Below are positions 1 to 9,094 of a stretch of DNA of 64,000 nt, one piece after another. The stretch is from Aurantiacibacter suaedae (GTDB taxonomy: Bacteria; Pseudomonadota; Alphaproteobacteria; Sphingomonadales; Sphingomonadaceae). The notes under the pieces are model-generated. The model made no database searches and was not told the origin of the DNA. It worked only from the letters and a program-made list of their open reading frames with translations. The first letter of the stretch is position 1. Each line of letters opens with the position of its first letter. Location: contig NZ_SKCG01000001.1 in NCBI RefSeq assembly GCF_005434915.1, positions 682,001-746,000 on the forward strand, read 5' to 3'. The translations under genes and the position numbers were made by a program.

Positions 1-639
1 TCTCTGAAGTTTGCGCTCGAAATGCTTGGCATCGGGCGGTGTTATCATATGACCGAGTTCATCGTTGATCCTCAGACACGATGGCGATGGACATTCGCCC
101 GGGCACGGCCGGCATTGCTCGATCCGCTCTGGGAGAGCTTTTCCGCCACGGTCGATGCGCCAGGCTGCATGATGTGGCGGCCGCTTGCCCGGCGGTTTCC
201 CGAAGCAAAGGTGATCCTGACGCGCCGCGATCCTGACAGATGGTTCGAATCGGTGCGGCAAACGGTAGGCAAACCCGAGCACCTCCGCACCCTGCTCGGT
301 TCGCCGCTCGGCCCTGCCCTCATCGCCCAGAATCCATTTGGCTACCGCTTCGACCGGGCGGCGATGACCGCGCACTTCGAAGCCTATGGCGCGCGGGTGC
401 GCGAGACTATCGCGCCCGAGCGGCTGCTGGAATTCGAAGCGAAAGACGGTTGGGAACCGCTTTGCGCATTTCTCGGGCTGCCCGTGCCCGATGTCGCGTT
501 CCCGCATGTCAACGATCGCACGGCAATGTTCACGACCGAACCGGGTAGCGGCGACACGCTATCCTTGCCCTTCGCCGATATTCAGCGCGAAGTGGAAAGC
601 TATATGGAGGTCGAGCGTCAGCGCTTGTTAGCCGAATAG
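1..639 (+). CDS. Sulfotransferase family protein, 5' end outside window
   Basis: The reading frame is open from base 1, so the gene begins upstream; 212 residues are visible. The family transfers sulfuryl groups from PAPS, or in some members performs related transfers. The segment ILTRRDPDRWFES matches the region that binds the 3'-phosphate of PAPS (conserved Arg and Ser). The P-loop-like N-terminal PAPS-binding motif should lie just before the window; the visible start SLKFALEMLGIGRCYHM fits the helix after it. The 3' end overlaps the convergent photolyase gene by 22 bases. Family assignment is from sequence pattern only; the substrate is unknown. Confidence 0.75.
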   Translation, partial: SLKFALEMLGIGRCYHMTEFIVDPQTRWRWTFARARPALLDPLWESFSATVDAPGCMMWRPLARRFPEAKVILTRRDPDRWFESVRQTVGKPEHLRTLLGSPLGPALIAQNPFGYRFDRAAMTAHFEAYGARVRETIAPERLLEFEAKDGWEPLCAFLGLPVPDVAFPHVNDRTAMFTTEPGSGDTLSLPFADIQREVESYMEVERQRLLAE

Positions 640-1997
640 GCAGACAGCGCCCTCTCGCGCGCTTCCTTGTGGCCGATGATCTTCGCCGGATAGTCGCCGC
701 GCTTGTCGTCCGCCGGATCGTGGATTTCGCTGTCGGACAGCTCGGCCAATTCGGGCACCCATTCGCGAATGTAGCCGGCCGCATCGAATTTTTCGGACTG
801 GCTGAGCGGAGCCATGATCCGCACGAACATGTTCGAATCGACCCCCGTGCCGCTCACCCACTGCCAGTTCACGCCGTTGCTGGCATAGTCGGCATCGACA
901 AGCGTATCCCAGAACCAGCGCTCGCCCTCGCGCCAGTCGATCAGCAGATGTTTGATGAGAAAGCTCGCCGCGATCATGCGCACGCGGTTGTGCATCCAGC
1001 CGGTATGCCAGAGCTGGCGCATCCCGGCATCGACAATCGGGTAGCCGGTGCGGCCTTGCTGCCAGGCCTCCAGCTCTTCGGCGATAACATGGCCGCGATT
1101 GGGGTTGCGCCAGATGCCGTCATCGTAGCCATCGCGGTAGCTGTTCACCGGGTAGTCGGGGAACTGACAGATCACGGTCTGCGCATAATCGCGCCAGAGC
1201 AGTTCGGAACGATAAATCCGCGCCCCTTCGGAGGTGTAGCGGCTCATCGCATCCCACAGCATGGCTGGGGAAACCTCGCCGAAATGGAGGTGCGGGCTCA
1301 TCTTCGAGGAGCCGTCGATCGAAGGCAGATTGCGGTCCTCCTCGTAGTGGCTCACCACATCGAGGAAGCTTGCGAAGCGCTCCATCGCGGCGCTCGTTCC
1401 CGCCTGCCATTCCTCGCGTAGACCGCCCGCCCAGTCGGGCTCTGTCGGAAGGAGGTTCCAGTCTGTAAGGTTGTCACTCGCTGGCCATGTTTCGGGCGCT
1501 GAGAGCGAAGGTTCGGGGAGAATATCGAAGCTGTCTATGGCGGTGAGACTCGCCTTCATGAACGGAGTGTAGATCTTGTAGGGATCGCCCGATCCGGTCG
1601 TCACCGCGCCTGGAGGAAGCAGGTAATTGCCGTCGTAAAGTTGGAGATCGAGCCGATCGGTGAGTGCGCCTTGCGCATTGCGCCACCACGGCTCGTAATG
1701 GCGGAGCGCGTGGACGGTTTCAGCCCCGGTTTCCTCAGCCAGCTTGCAAAGTTCCTCCACCGCGTCCCCGCGCCGCAGGATCAGCCTGGAATGGTGGCGC
1801 GCGAGGTCGCTTTCGAGCGCTTCGAGCGACTGGTGGAGATACCAGCGCGAAGCGCCGCCGTAAGCATGCTTCTTCGCCACTTCGTCGTCGAGTACAAAGA
1901 CTGCGATGACCGGGCCAGCCTCGGCAGCGGCGGCGAATGCGCGCTGGTCGGTGAGGCGCAGGTCGCGCCGGAGCCAGACGATCTGTGGGCTTGCGAT
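618..1997 (-). CDS. phrB: Deoxyribodipyrimidine photolyase / cryptochrome family, abnormal start codon
   Basis: Light-driven repair of cyclobutane pyrimidine dimers using FAD and an antenna chromophore. The C-terminal catalytic part is typical: a WQWVSGTG-type stretch followed by SNMFVRIMAPLSQSEKFD and a YIREWVPEL tail motif. The conserved N-terminal strand QIVWLRRDLRLTDQ is in frame but lies upstream of the first usable start (GTG at 1880). Upstream to the in-frame TAA at 2003-2001 there is no ATG, GTG or TTG. A good AGGGAG ribosome site lies seven bases before an ATC codon at 1997-1995, which would give 459 residues beginning (M)ASPQIVW. So either ATC is used as a rare start, ATG has mutated to ATC, or the base is a sequencing error. 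Starting at GTG 1880 would delete the first strand of the antenna domain. Confidence 0.8.
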   Translation of the reverse strand: MASPQIVWLRRDLRLTDQRAFAAAAEAGPVIAVFVLDDEVAKKHAYGGASRWYLHQSLEALESDLARHHSRLILRRGDAVEELCKLAEETGAETVHALRHYEPWWRNAQGALTDRLDLQLYDGNYLLPPGAVTTGSGDPYKIYTPFMKASLTAIDSFDILPEPSLSAPETWPASDNLTDWNLLPTEPDWAGGLREEWQAGTSAAMERFASFLDVVSHYEEDRNLPSIDGSSKMSPHLHFGEVSPAMLWDAMSRYTSEGARIYRSELLWRDYAQTVICQFPDYPVNSYRDGYDDGIWRNPNRGHVIAEELEAWQQGRTGYPIVDAGMRQLWHTGWMHNRVRMIAASFLIKHLLIDWREGERWFWDTLVDADYASNGVNWQWVSGTGVDSNMFVRIMAPLSQSEKFDAAGYIREWVPELAELSDSEIHDPADDKRGDYPAKIIGHKEARERALSAYSANKR

Positions 1998-2150
1998 GAC
2001 TTATCTCCCTGACTGCTTTTGCTCTGGCTCAACTCGCCAGCGCGCCACGAGTTTCGCAACAGGCATCAGGGCGATGCATCATGTTTGCGACAATGCAAGG
2101 GCGGCCCGGTCTCCCGCGCCGCCCGCACGTTTTGCATCGGATGAGGGCGA

Positions 2151-2750
2151 TCAGGCGGTCGGCGTCATCGCACTGTTGCGTGCTGAAGTGAACTCACTGG
2201 GGGACAGATATGTGCTGCCGTCCTCATCGAAATAGAAGAACGTCTGCCCTGCCTCATTAATCTGATCAGGCGTGATATAGGGCTTCGCTTCGTCGTTCTC
2301 CACCGGAGTGGCCGGGTTCGCACGAACGGCCCAGATCGCATATTCGGCAACCGAAAGCATACCATCGCCGTTGCGGTCGAGGAACGCAAAGTCCATTTGC
2401 GAGCGCGATGGCAGTGTCATGCTGGGCGTAGACTCATCGCTCATCGAGGTATCCATCGCCCCGCTATTGTCGGCCTCGCTCATAGTCGCTTCGCTTTCCG
2501 ACGAAGAGCCAACCATCGCGCCACGATTGGCATCGTATTCATCGCTGACAGCCTGCCGGTCCATGCTGTCGTAGTTCGCCTGCTGATCCTCGCTCAGATC
2601 GCCGCCGAGCGGCATTGCATCGTCCATCATCGTATCGGCATTGGTGGTAAGGTCGGCATCGGCAGCGGGGGCTTCAACCGGATCATCGTCGGCACAGGCC
2701 GTAAGCGCGAGAGCGAAAGCCGAAACGGTGGCAAATGTAATGTTTTTCAA
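2151..2750 (-). CDS. EF-hand lipoprotein
   Basis: 199 residues. The signal peptide ends in a lipobox (LALTAC, Cys at about residue 19), so the protein is probably membrane-anchored and faces the periplasm. A long acidic, Met/Ser-rich low-complexity stretch (residues about 20-115) follows. The C-terminal part holds a canonical EF-hand loop, DRNGDGMLSVAEY, and a second, degenerate one, DEDGSTYLSPSEF. It is likely to bind calcium, but the partner is unknown. It is monocistronic: the photolyase lies upstream on the far side of a gap of about 150 bases, and the neighbouring hydrolase gene is separate. Confidence 0.8.
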   Translation of the reverse strand: MKNITFATVSAFALALTACADDDPVEAPAADADLTTNADTMMDDAMPLGGDLSEDQQANYDSMDRQAVSDEYDANRGAMVGSSSESEATMSEADNSGAMDTSMSDESTPSMTLPSRSQMDFAFLDRNGDGMLSVAEYAIWAVRANPATPVENDEAKPYITPDQINEAGQTFFYFDEDGSTYLSPSEFTSARNSAMTPTA

Positions 2751-2869
2751 GGGTTCCTCCTGTGGTTTGGCAAGCCGCCCATCGGCGACCCCTTACTTTA
2801 CCAATGCATCAGGTCAGGAATCGTTCAGATTTGCATCGGTCGGCGGAGGGATACAGTGGCGCATCTTCG

Positions 2870-3808
2870 TCACCCGGCGAGTTTCTCACATCGCACATCG
2901 GGCAAAGCGAGCGTGAAGCTGCTCGTCACCCTGCCCCCGTAATAGCGCGCGTCGTGCAGCACCACCGAGCCGTCTACCGCCCGAGCGGCAAAGGGTGCGC
3001 GCGACCAGAGCAGGAATGCGTCAAGCTGCGTGTTGCTCTGGCGAAGCATATCGGTGTCGGGCCAGGCGCAACGCTGGTTGGTAATCGGCTCAAGCACGTC
3101 GGTTTCGGGATCGCGCACCCACCAGTCGTTCGGAAGCCCCACAATCATCCCGCGACGCCAGACGGCCAACGGCGGCGGACTACCGATAGCAATCTGCCCA
3201 GGTAGATCGGGTGCATCGTACTGTGCAGTTTCGGCAGCATAAGTCACACCGGCATTTACCCCGATATAGGCCAGCACTCCCGCGATCGTCACGCGCCCGA
3301 CCTTGCGCCAATCCTGCCCACGCTTCTCGCGCCGCAGCGACAGCCACAGCCCCAGCCCCATGCCGAGCCACAACCACACATCGATAATGAACAGCACGTC
3401 GCCATAGAACCAGCGGTGCGAAAACGGCTCCAGCAGGCGAATGCCGTAGGTGTTCATCCAGTCGAGCGCAGGATGGGTAAGGCAGGCGATAAAAGCCAAG
3501 GCGAACAGCCAGCCGAAACGCACCGGCAAACGCGCCTCGGGCCGCTTTCCTCGCTTCGCCTGCCAGCGGTCGAAACCCCATAGGATGCCCGCCAGCGCCA
3601 CGGGCAGCAGCAGCAACGCGGGCGGGCCGTGAGTAATGCCGCGACGAAACGCCAGATGCTCGAGCCCGGTGGTCCAGGCAAAGCAGGTGACGTCCACATC
3701 GGGCAGGTTCGCGCCGATAATCAGCGCGGGCATGGCGAGGCCGGTCTTCTTTTTGAGACCGGCCTGTCCGATCAGCGCTCCGGCGAGCGAATGGGTAAGA
3801 TTGTCCAT
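2870..3808 (-). CDS. YdjM-like membrane-bound metal-dependent hydrolase (DUF457)
   Basis: 312 residues from the ATG at 3808, chosen because MDNLTHSLAGALIG is the typical family N-terminus; a further 17 codons upstream look non-homologous. Family members are polytopic inner-membrane proteins with conserved His/Asp residues near the N-terminus (here DNLTHS, GANLPDVD and the RGITHGPPALL region) that suggest metal binding. About five hydrophobic segments are visible (around residues 70-90, 100-115, 150-170 and 190-205). The physiological substrate is not established. It points toward the OYE remnant, with a 19-base gap. Confidence 0.8.
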   Translation of the reverse strand: MDNLTHSLAGALIGQAGLKKKTGLAMPALIIGANLPDVDVTCFAWTTGLEHLAFRRGITHGPPALLLLPVALAGILWGFDRWQAKRGKRPEARLPVRFGWLFALAFIACLTHPALDWMNTYGIRLLEPFSHRWFYGDVLFIIDVWLWLGMGLGLWLSLRREKRGQDWRKVGRVTIAGVLAYIGVNAGVTYAAETAQYDAPDLPGQIAIGSPPPLAVWRRGMIVGLPNDWWVRDPETDVLEPITNQRCAWPDTDMLRQSNTQLDAFLLWSRAPFAARAVDGSVVLHDARYYGGRVTSSFTLALPDVRCEKLAG

Positions 3809-3827
3809 TCGCCCGTAGCTAGCAGGT

Positions 3828-4760
3828 TCAAACCAATTCGCCGAGCATCTGCGCATCAAAGCCCTGCAGATCGCCTTGCCGCCCCTCGCGCACCTTGTTG
3901 GCGAACTCCGGGTTGGCGATCAACGCGCGGCCCACGGCGATCAGGTCGAACTCGCCCGCATCCATGCGCCGTTCCAGCTCGCCCATACCTGCAACCTTGC
4001 TGCTCTCGCCCGAGAAGCGCGCAAAAAACTCGCCGTCGAGCGCTACCGAGCCGACGCTGATCGTAGCCGCGCCGGTCACCTTCTTGGCCCAGCCTGCTAA
4101 GTTCAGCCCCTTCTCGCCATCGATCTCGGGGAACTCGGGCTCCCAGAAGCGGCGCTGCGAGGCGTGGATCACGTCAACCCCGGCGGCAACCAGCGGGCCG
4201 AGCCAGGCTTCCATTTCATCCGGCGTCTCGGCGAGTTTCACGGTATAGTTGTGCTGCTTCCACTGGCTCACACGCAGGATCAGCGCCATGTCGGCGGGCA
4301 TTGCAGCGCGAACCTGCTTGACGATCTCGGCGGCGAAGCGGCTGCGTTCGGGCAAGGTCGGCCCTCCCCACCTGTCGTCGCGGCGGTTCGTCTCGCTCCA
4401 GAAGAATTGGTCGATCAGATAGCCGTGCGCGCCGTGCACCTCGATGGTGTCGAAACCAAGCTTCACCGCATCGGCAGCGGCGCTGGCGAATTTGGCGACC
4501 GTGTCGGCCACATCTTCTTCGCTCATCGCCTTGCCGAAGGATTCGCCATTGCCGTTGATGGCCGAAGGCCCTTCCGGGGCACCGGGGCGCGGGTGCTCGG
4601 GCTTTTGCGCGGGAACAAGGCCGGTGTGCCACAGCTGCGGGGCGATCTTGCCGCCTTCACCGTGTACCGCCTCCACAACCTCGCTCCAGCCTGTAAGCGA
4701 CTTCTCGCCATGGAAGGCGGGGATATCGGGATCGTTACGCGCTTCGGGCGCCGCACCGGC
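3828..4760 (-). pseudogene. Old Yellow Enzyme (NADH:flavin oxidoreductase), N-terminus missing
   Basis: About 305 residues match FMN-dependent ene-reductases: RNDPDIPAFHGE, APQLWHTGL, the catalytic-region motif FDTIEVHGAHGYLIDQFFW, and the C-terminal phosphate-binding part IAVGRALIANPEF. Full-length relatives are about 370 residues and begin with an FxPxxLGxLxLxNRI strand. Here homology stops near base 4750 and the frame runs on into sequence antisense to the neighbouring PAP2 gene without a recognisable start or N-terminal barrel strands. The missing 60-65 residues include part of the FMN site, so the product is probably inactive. A deletion that fused the gene body to the region before the PAP2 gene is the simplest explanation. 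The 5' boundary is approximate. Confidence 0.65.
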
Positions 4761-4811
4761 ACCCGATCCGCGCTCGTGCGTTGGCTTCGGAATGGGAATT
4801 TCACCGTGAAT

Positions 4812-5555
4812 ATGTTGCTCAACCCGCACCGCTGGCTGTTTCGCGAGCAGCGCTTTCTTGCGCTGTTCCTTGTCGGCGCGGCGCTGGTCGCTGGGTTCGT
4901 GGCGCTGGCGGGCGAGATGCAGGAAGGCGAGACCCACGCTTTCGATATCGCCATTCTCGAAACTCTGCGAGAACCGGGCAATGCGGCGCAGCTGATCGGG
5001 CCTGGCTGGCTGCAATCGGTGGCCACCGACATAACTGCTCTGGGCGGGGTTACGGTGCTGGCGCTGGTGAGCGCGCTGGCCATCGCGTTCCTTCTGCTGC
5101 GCGGGCGCTGGCGGCAAGCGATCTTCACGACGCTCGCAACAGCGGGCGGCGCGGTCATGGGCTCGCTGCTGAAAGGCCTGTTTGCCCGCTCACGGCCAGA
5201 GGTGGTGCCGCATCTGGTGGAAGTGACCTCGCTGAGTTTTCCCAGCGGCCATTCTCTCAATTCGGCCATCGTCTACCTGACGCTGGCGGTGATGATCGCA
5301 CGCAGTTTCACCGACCGTACCAGCCGCGTGTTTACCGTGGCGGTGGCAGTCGTACTGGTGCTGGCGATCGGCTGCACTCGCGTGGTGCTGGGCGTGCATT
5401 ACCCGACCGATGTGCTCGCTGGGTGGACACTGGGCGCGGCCTGGGCGTTACTGGTGGGGATGGTCGCCGATGTGCTGCAGAAGCAGCATCGGATCGAGGA
5501 ACCAAGCAAAGGAGAGGGCGAGGCCGATGCCCCGCCCCATCGCACTTCGAATTGA
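4812..5555 (+). CDS. PAP2-family phosphatase, membrane-bound
   Basis: 247 residues from the ATG at 4812 (an in-frame GTG at 4806 is an alternative). The three-part acid phosphatase signature is complete: KGLFARSRP, SFPSGHS and RVVLGVHYPTD, giving the catalytic His and the phosphate-coordinating Arg/Lys. About five to six transmembrane helices fit a lipid phosphate phosphatase of the inner membrane acting on phosphatidate, undecaprenyl-diphosphate or similar. The frame remains open for 650 bases upstream, but that part is antisense to the OYE remnant and is not counted. It ends one base before korB, which converges on it. Confidence 0.85.
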   Translation: MLLNPHRWLFREQRFLALFLVGAALVAGFVALAGEMQEGETHAFDIAILETLREPGNAAQLIGPGWLQSVATDITALGGVTVLALVSALAIAFLLLRGRWRQAIFTTLATAGGAVMGSLLKGLFARSRPEVVPHLVEVTSLSFPSGHSLNSAIVYLTLAVMIARSFTDRTSRVFTVAVAVVLVLAIGCTRVVLGVHYPTDVLAGWTLGAAWALLVGMVADVLQKQHRIEEPSKGEGEADAPPHRTSN

Positions 5556-5556
5556 A

Positions 5557-6603
5557 TTAAATCGGGTCTTGCGCGGTGCCGCTGACGGTCCAGGTCTGGC
5601 CCTTGGCAAGCAGCTTGGCGAGATTGTTGTCCTTACCCTCGACCGCTTTCGCCCGCTCCGCGACCACGGCGCTTTCGTAAGTTTCGGCGGGATCGTCGTA
5701 GATAACGCCAAGCGGCATCGGGAACGGTCCGAACTCCAGCTCGATCAGCATGTGCGCGAGCATCCGGTTCTTCGCATCGTGGACGCAAACGCCCGCGGCT
5801 TCCCAGTCGCCATCGACTACTTCGACCACTTCGAACGAGAAGGTCTCGGGCACCAGCTTCAGTCCCTTCACTTCGCCCTTCTTGGCATTGCCGAACAGCA
5901 TCGGCTGGCCATGTTCGAGCCAGAGCTGGCGATCCTCGGCCCCCTTGGGGGCGGCGAAGTCGTCGAACACGTCCTTGTTGTAGACGATACAGTTCTGGAA
6001 AATCTCGATAAAGGCCGCGCCCTTGTGCGCGTGGGCGGCCTTGAGCACGTCGGGCAGGTTCTTCGAGACGTCGAACCCGCGCCCGATGAACCGCGCACCT
6101 GAGCCGAGCGCAAAGGCGCAAGGGTTGGCCGGGTGGTCGACCGAGCCCAGCGGCGAGGTCGGCGTGCGGGTGTGCTCGCGGCTCGTAGGCGAATACTGGC
6201 CCTTGGTAAGACCGTAAATCTCGTTGTTGAACAGCATGATTTGCATGTTCACGTTGCGGCGCAGCACATGCATCATGTGGTTGCCGCCGATCGAGAGGCC
6301 ATCGCCGTCACCGGTCACCAGCCACACGTCGAGATCGGGGTTGGCCAGCTTCACGCCAGTGGCGAATGCAGGCGCGCGGCCGTGGATCGTGTGGAAGCCG
6401 TAGGTTTCCATATAATAGGGGAAGCGGCTGGAGCAGCCGATCCCGCTGATGAAGACGGTGTTCTTCGGATCGGAGCCGAGCTGCGGCAGCGTGCGCTGCA
6501 CGGCCTTCAGGATCGCATAGTCGCCGCAACCGGGGCACCAGCGGACCTCCTGGTCGGTTTCCCAGTCCTTGAGGGTGGTTTCGATCTTCGCAACTTCAGT
6601 CAT
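5557..6603 (-). CDS. korB: 2-oxoacid:ferredoxin oxidoreductase, beta subunit
   Basis: 348 residues. This is the thiamine-diphosphate subunit: the N-terminus has the Cys-pair motif VRWCPGCGDYAILKA, then GIGCSSRFPYYM, and the ThDP/Mg site TGDGDGLSIGGNHMMHVLRRNVN with LFNNEIYGLTKGQYSPTS. It decarboxylates a 2-oxoacid, most likely 2-oxoglutarate, and passes electrons to ferredoxin. It lies five bases after korA on the same strand, so the two are co-transcribed. The 2-oxoglutarate specificity is inferred from the architecture seen in aerobic alphaproteobacteria and is not directly visible. Confidence 0.92.
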   Translation of the reverse strand: MTEVAKIETTLKDWETDQEVRWCPGCGDYAILKAVQRTLPQLGSDPKNTVFISGIGCSSRFPYYMETYGFHTIHGRAPAFATGVKLANPDLDVWLVTGDGDGLSIGGNHMMHVLRRNVNMQIMLFNNEIYGLTKGQYSPTSREHTRTPTSPLGSVDHPANPCAFALGSGARFIGRGFDVSKNLPDVLKAAHAHKGAAFIEIFQNCIVYNKDVFDDFAAPKGAEDRQLWLEHGQPMLFGNAKKGEVKGLKLVPETFSFEVVEVVDGDWEAAGVCVHDAKNRMLAHMLIELEFGPFPMPLGVIYDDPAETYESAVVAERAKAVEGKDNNLAKLLAKGQTWTVSGTAQDPI

Positions 6604-6608
6604 CGGGC

Positions 6609-8474
6609 TTACTCCGCCAGAGCCAGTTCGATCGCGGCTTCAAGCTCGGCGATCTTGAACGGCTGGCCGCTCGTCTTGGTGTAGGGCTGTGCATCGACCA
6701 GCAACTGATCGCGCAGCACGGTCTTGAACTGGCCGGTGTTCATCTCGGGCACCAGCACCTTATCGTACTTGCGCAGAAGCTCGCCCGAGTTGGCGGGCAG
6801 CGGCCAGATGTGGCGGAAGTGGATGTGGCTGACATCCAGCCCCTTCTTGCGGCAATTATCGACCGCGCGGCGGATGGGGCCGAACGTGCTGCCCCAGCCC
6901 ACCACGGCGAGCTTGCCGCCCTCGTCACCCAGCGTGACACCCTGATCGGGCACCGTGATGCCGTCTATCTTGGCCTTGCGGGCATCGGTCATCGCCTGGT
7001 GGTTTTCGGGCGAATAGTCGATGTTGCCGGTGCCTTCGTTCTTCTCGATGCCGCCAATGCGGTGCATCAGGCCCGGCGTGCCCGGCTTGATCCACGGCCG
7101 CGCGCCCTTGGCATCGCGCTTGTAAGGCAGCACCTTGCCGTCGGGATTGTTGTTCTCGGTCAGGAACTTGGCGGTGAAAGGTTCGAAGCTGTCGACATCG
7201 GGCACCTTCCACGGCTCGGCCGCATTGGCGATATAGCCGTCGGTCAGCAGCATCACCGGGGTCATATATTCGACCGCGATCCGGCAGGCCTCGATCGCGC
7301 ATTCGAACACATCACCGGGGCTGCTTGCCGCCACGACCGGGATCGGCGCATCGCCGTTACGGCCATAGACGGCCTGATAAAGATCGCTCTGCTCGGTCTT
7401 GGTCGGCAGACCAGTGGAGGGGCCGCCGCGCTGCGAGTTGACGATCACCAGCGGCATTTCGGTCATCACGGCAAGGCCCATCGCCTCGCCCTTTAGCGCA
7501 ATGCCGGGGCCGGACGAGCTGGTCACACCAAGCTGGCCCGCATAGCTCGCGCCGATCGAAGCACAGATCGCGGCGATCTCGTCTTCCGCCTGGAACGTGG
7601 TGACGCCGAACTCCTTCAGCCGCGCCAGATGATGCAGGATCGAACTTGCTGGCGTAATCGGGTAGCCACCGAAAAACATCGGCAGCCCGGCCAGCTGCGC
7701 ACCGGCCACAAGGCCAAGCGACACGGCTTCTGCACCCGTGATGGTGCGATAGAGGCCCGGATCGCTTTTGACCGGGGCAATGTGCAGCTGCTTGAGCGGG
7801 CCGGAGAGCTCCGCCGTCTCGCCATAAGCGTGGCCTGCGTTCAGCGCGGCAACGTTGGCGGCGGCGATATCTGGCTTGGTCTTGAACTTGGCGTTGAGCC
7901 AGTCAATCAGCGGCTGGCGATCACGGTCGAACATCCACAGCGCAAGGCCCAGCGTCCACATGTTCTTCGAGCGAAGCGCATCCTTGTTGCCGAGCCCGAA
8001 GTCCTTGACCGCCTCGATGGTGAGCGCGGAAATGTCGAAGGCGAGCAGGTCCCACTGCGCGAGGCTGCCATCTCCGAGCGGATTGCTCTCGTACTTGGCC
8101 TTTTCAAGGTTGCGCTTGGTGAACTCGCCGGAGTCGGCGATGATCAGGCCGCCGGGTTTGAGCGACGAGAGGTTCACCTTCAGCGCGGCTGGGTTCATCG
8201 CCACCAGCACATCGGGCGCGTCACCAGCGGTGCTGATTTCGCGGCTGCCGAAGTTGATCTGGAACGCGGAGACGCCGAACAGCGTGCCCTGCGGCGCGCG
8301 AATTTCCGCCGGAAAATCGGGGAACGTCGCAAGATCGTTGCCCGCCAGCGCAGTCGACAGCGTAAACTGCCCGCCAGTAAGCTGCATCCCGTCGCCGGAG
8401 TCGCCGGCAAAGCGCACGACAACCGCATCGGGGCTGGCATTGTGGGTGATCGGATCGGCGTCTTGGGTCGCCAT
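6609..8474 (-). CDS. korA: 2-oxoacid:ferredoxin oxidoreductase, alpha (gamma-alpha fused) subunit
   Basis: 621 residues. Domains in order: an N-terminal gamma domain (VVVRFAGDSGDGMQLTGGQF, residues about 19-195), then the pyrimidine-binding alpha domain (GGYPITPASSILHHL, about 267) and a C-terminal transketolase-like part. This fused form is the usual partner of KorB in aerobic proteobacteria and gives a CoA- and ferredoxin-dependent oxidation of 2-oxoglutarate to succinyl-CoA. It is first in the two-gene operon; a 131-base intergenic region separates it from the divergent rppH. Confidence 0.92.
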   Translation of the reverse strand: MATQDADPITHNASPDAVVVRFAGDSGDGMQLTGGQFTLSTALAGNDLATFPDFPAEIRAPQGTLFGVSAFQINFGSREISTAGDAPDVLVAMNPAALKVNLSSLKPGGLIIADSGEFTKRNLEKAKYESNPLGDGSLAQWDLLAFDISALTIEAVKDFGLGNKDALRSKNMWTLGLALWMFDRDRQPLIDWLNAKFKTKPDIAAANVAALNAGHAYGETAELSGPLKQLHIAPVKSDPGLYRTITGAEAVSLGLVAGAQLAGLPMFFGGYPITPASSILHHLARLKEFGVTTFQAEDEIAAICASIGASYAGQLGVTSSSGPGIALKGEAMGLAVMTEMPLVIVNSQRGGPSTGLPTKTEQSDLYQAVYGRNGDAPIPVVAASSPGDVFECAIEACRIAVEYMTPVMLLTDGYIANAAEPWKVPDVDSFEPFTAKFLTENNNPDGKVLPYKRDAKGARPWIKPGTPGLMHRIGGIEKNEGTGNIDYSPENHQAMTDARKAKIDGITVPDQGVTLGDEGGKLAVVGWGSTFGPIRRAVDNCRKKGLDVSHIHFRHIWPLPANSGELLRKYDKVLVPEMNTGQFKTVLRDQLLVDAQPYTKTSGQPFKIAELEAAIELALAE

Positions 8475-8605
8475 AAAGCAAAAGGCCTTCGTATCTGGAT
8501 CTCGTCGACCTGCGACCTAGGTTCGCCGCGCCCGCGAGACAATCAAGATTTTCTGTGCCAGCGCAAATGCTGGAATTGCCGCGCCCATACTACTAAGTCA
8601 CCCCG

Positions 8606-9094
8606 ATGAGCAAACCAGACCCCGCCCAATATCGCCCCTGTGTCGGCACCATGCTGATCAACACCGAAGGCCGCGTGTTCGTCGGCAAGCGGATCGACAC
8701 CAAGGAAGGCGACTGGTGGCAGATGCCGCAAGGCGGCGTCGACGAGGGCGAAGATCTCGATCAAGCCATGCTGCGCGAACTGCACGAGGAAACCGGGCTT
8801 ACCGCCGACAAGGTCGCAATCGTCGCGCGGATGGAGGAGGAGCTGTTCTACGACCTGCCTGACGAGCTGAAGGGCAAGCTGTGGAAGGGCCGCTATGTTG
8901 GCCAGCGCCAGCGCTGGTATTGCGTGCGGCTGACCGGGAGCGAGGCCGATATCGACCTCGAAGCCCACGAGCATCCCGAGTTTTCAGACTGGCGGTGGAT
9001 CGAGGCAGAGCAACTGCCCGCGCTGATCATCCCGTTCAAGAAGCCGATTTACGAAGCCGTGGTAGCGGCATTCTCGGATTACACGAACGCCTAG
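8606..9094 (+). CDS. rppH: RNA pyrophosphohydrolase (Nudix)
   Basis: 162 residues. It carries the complete Nudix box GGVDEGEDLDQAMLRELHEETGL and the family start YRPCVGTMLIN, and ends with the WRWIE/PFKKPIY part seen in RppH. It removes pyrophosphate from 5'-triphosphate mRNA ends and so starts RNase E-dependent decay; the alternative role is dinucleoside polyphosphate hydrolysis. Its stop codon overlaps the stop of the convergent TPR gene within a CTAG palindrome (9091-9094). Confidence 0.92.
   Translation: MSKPDPAQYRPCVGTMLINTEGRVFVGKRIDTKEGDWWQMPQGGVDEGEDLDQAMLRELHEETGLTADKVAIVARMEEELFYDLPDELKGKLWKGRYVGQRQRWYCVRLTGSEADIDLEAHEHPEFSDWRWIEAEQLPALIIPFKKPIYEAVVAAFSDYTNA

Noticed and set aside
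4164-4811. Upstream extension of the PAP2 frame
   Set aside because: It is antisense to the OYE remnant and lacks PAP2 homology; the start at 4812 fits the family.
7629-8609. 326-codon open frame opposite korA
   Set aside because: Antisense to korA, no domain seen.
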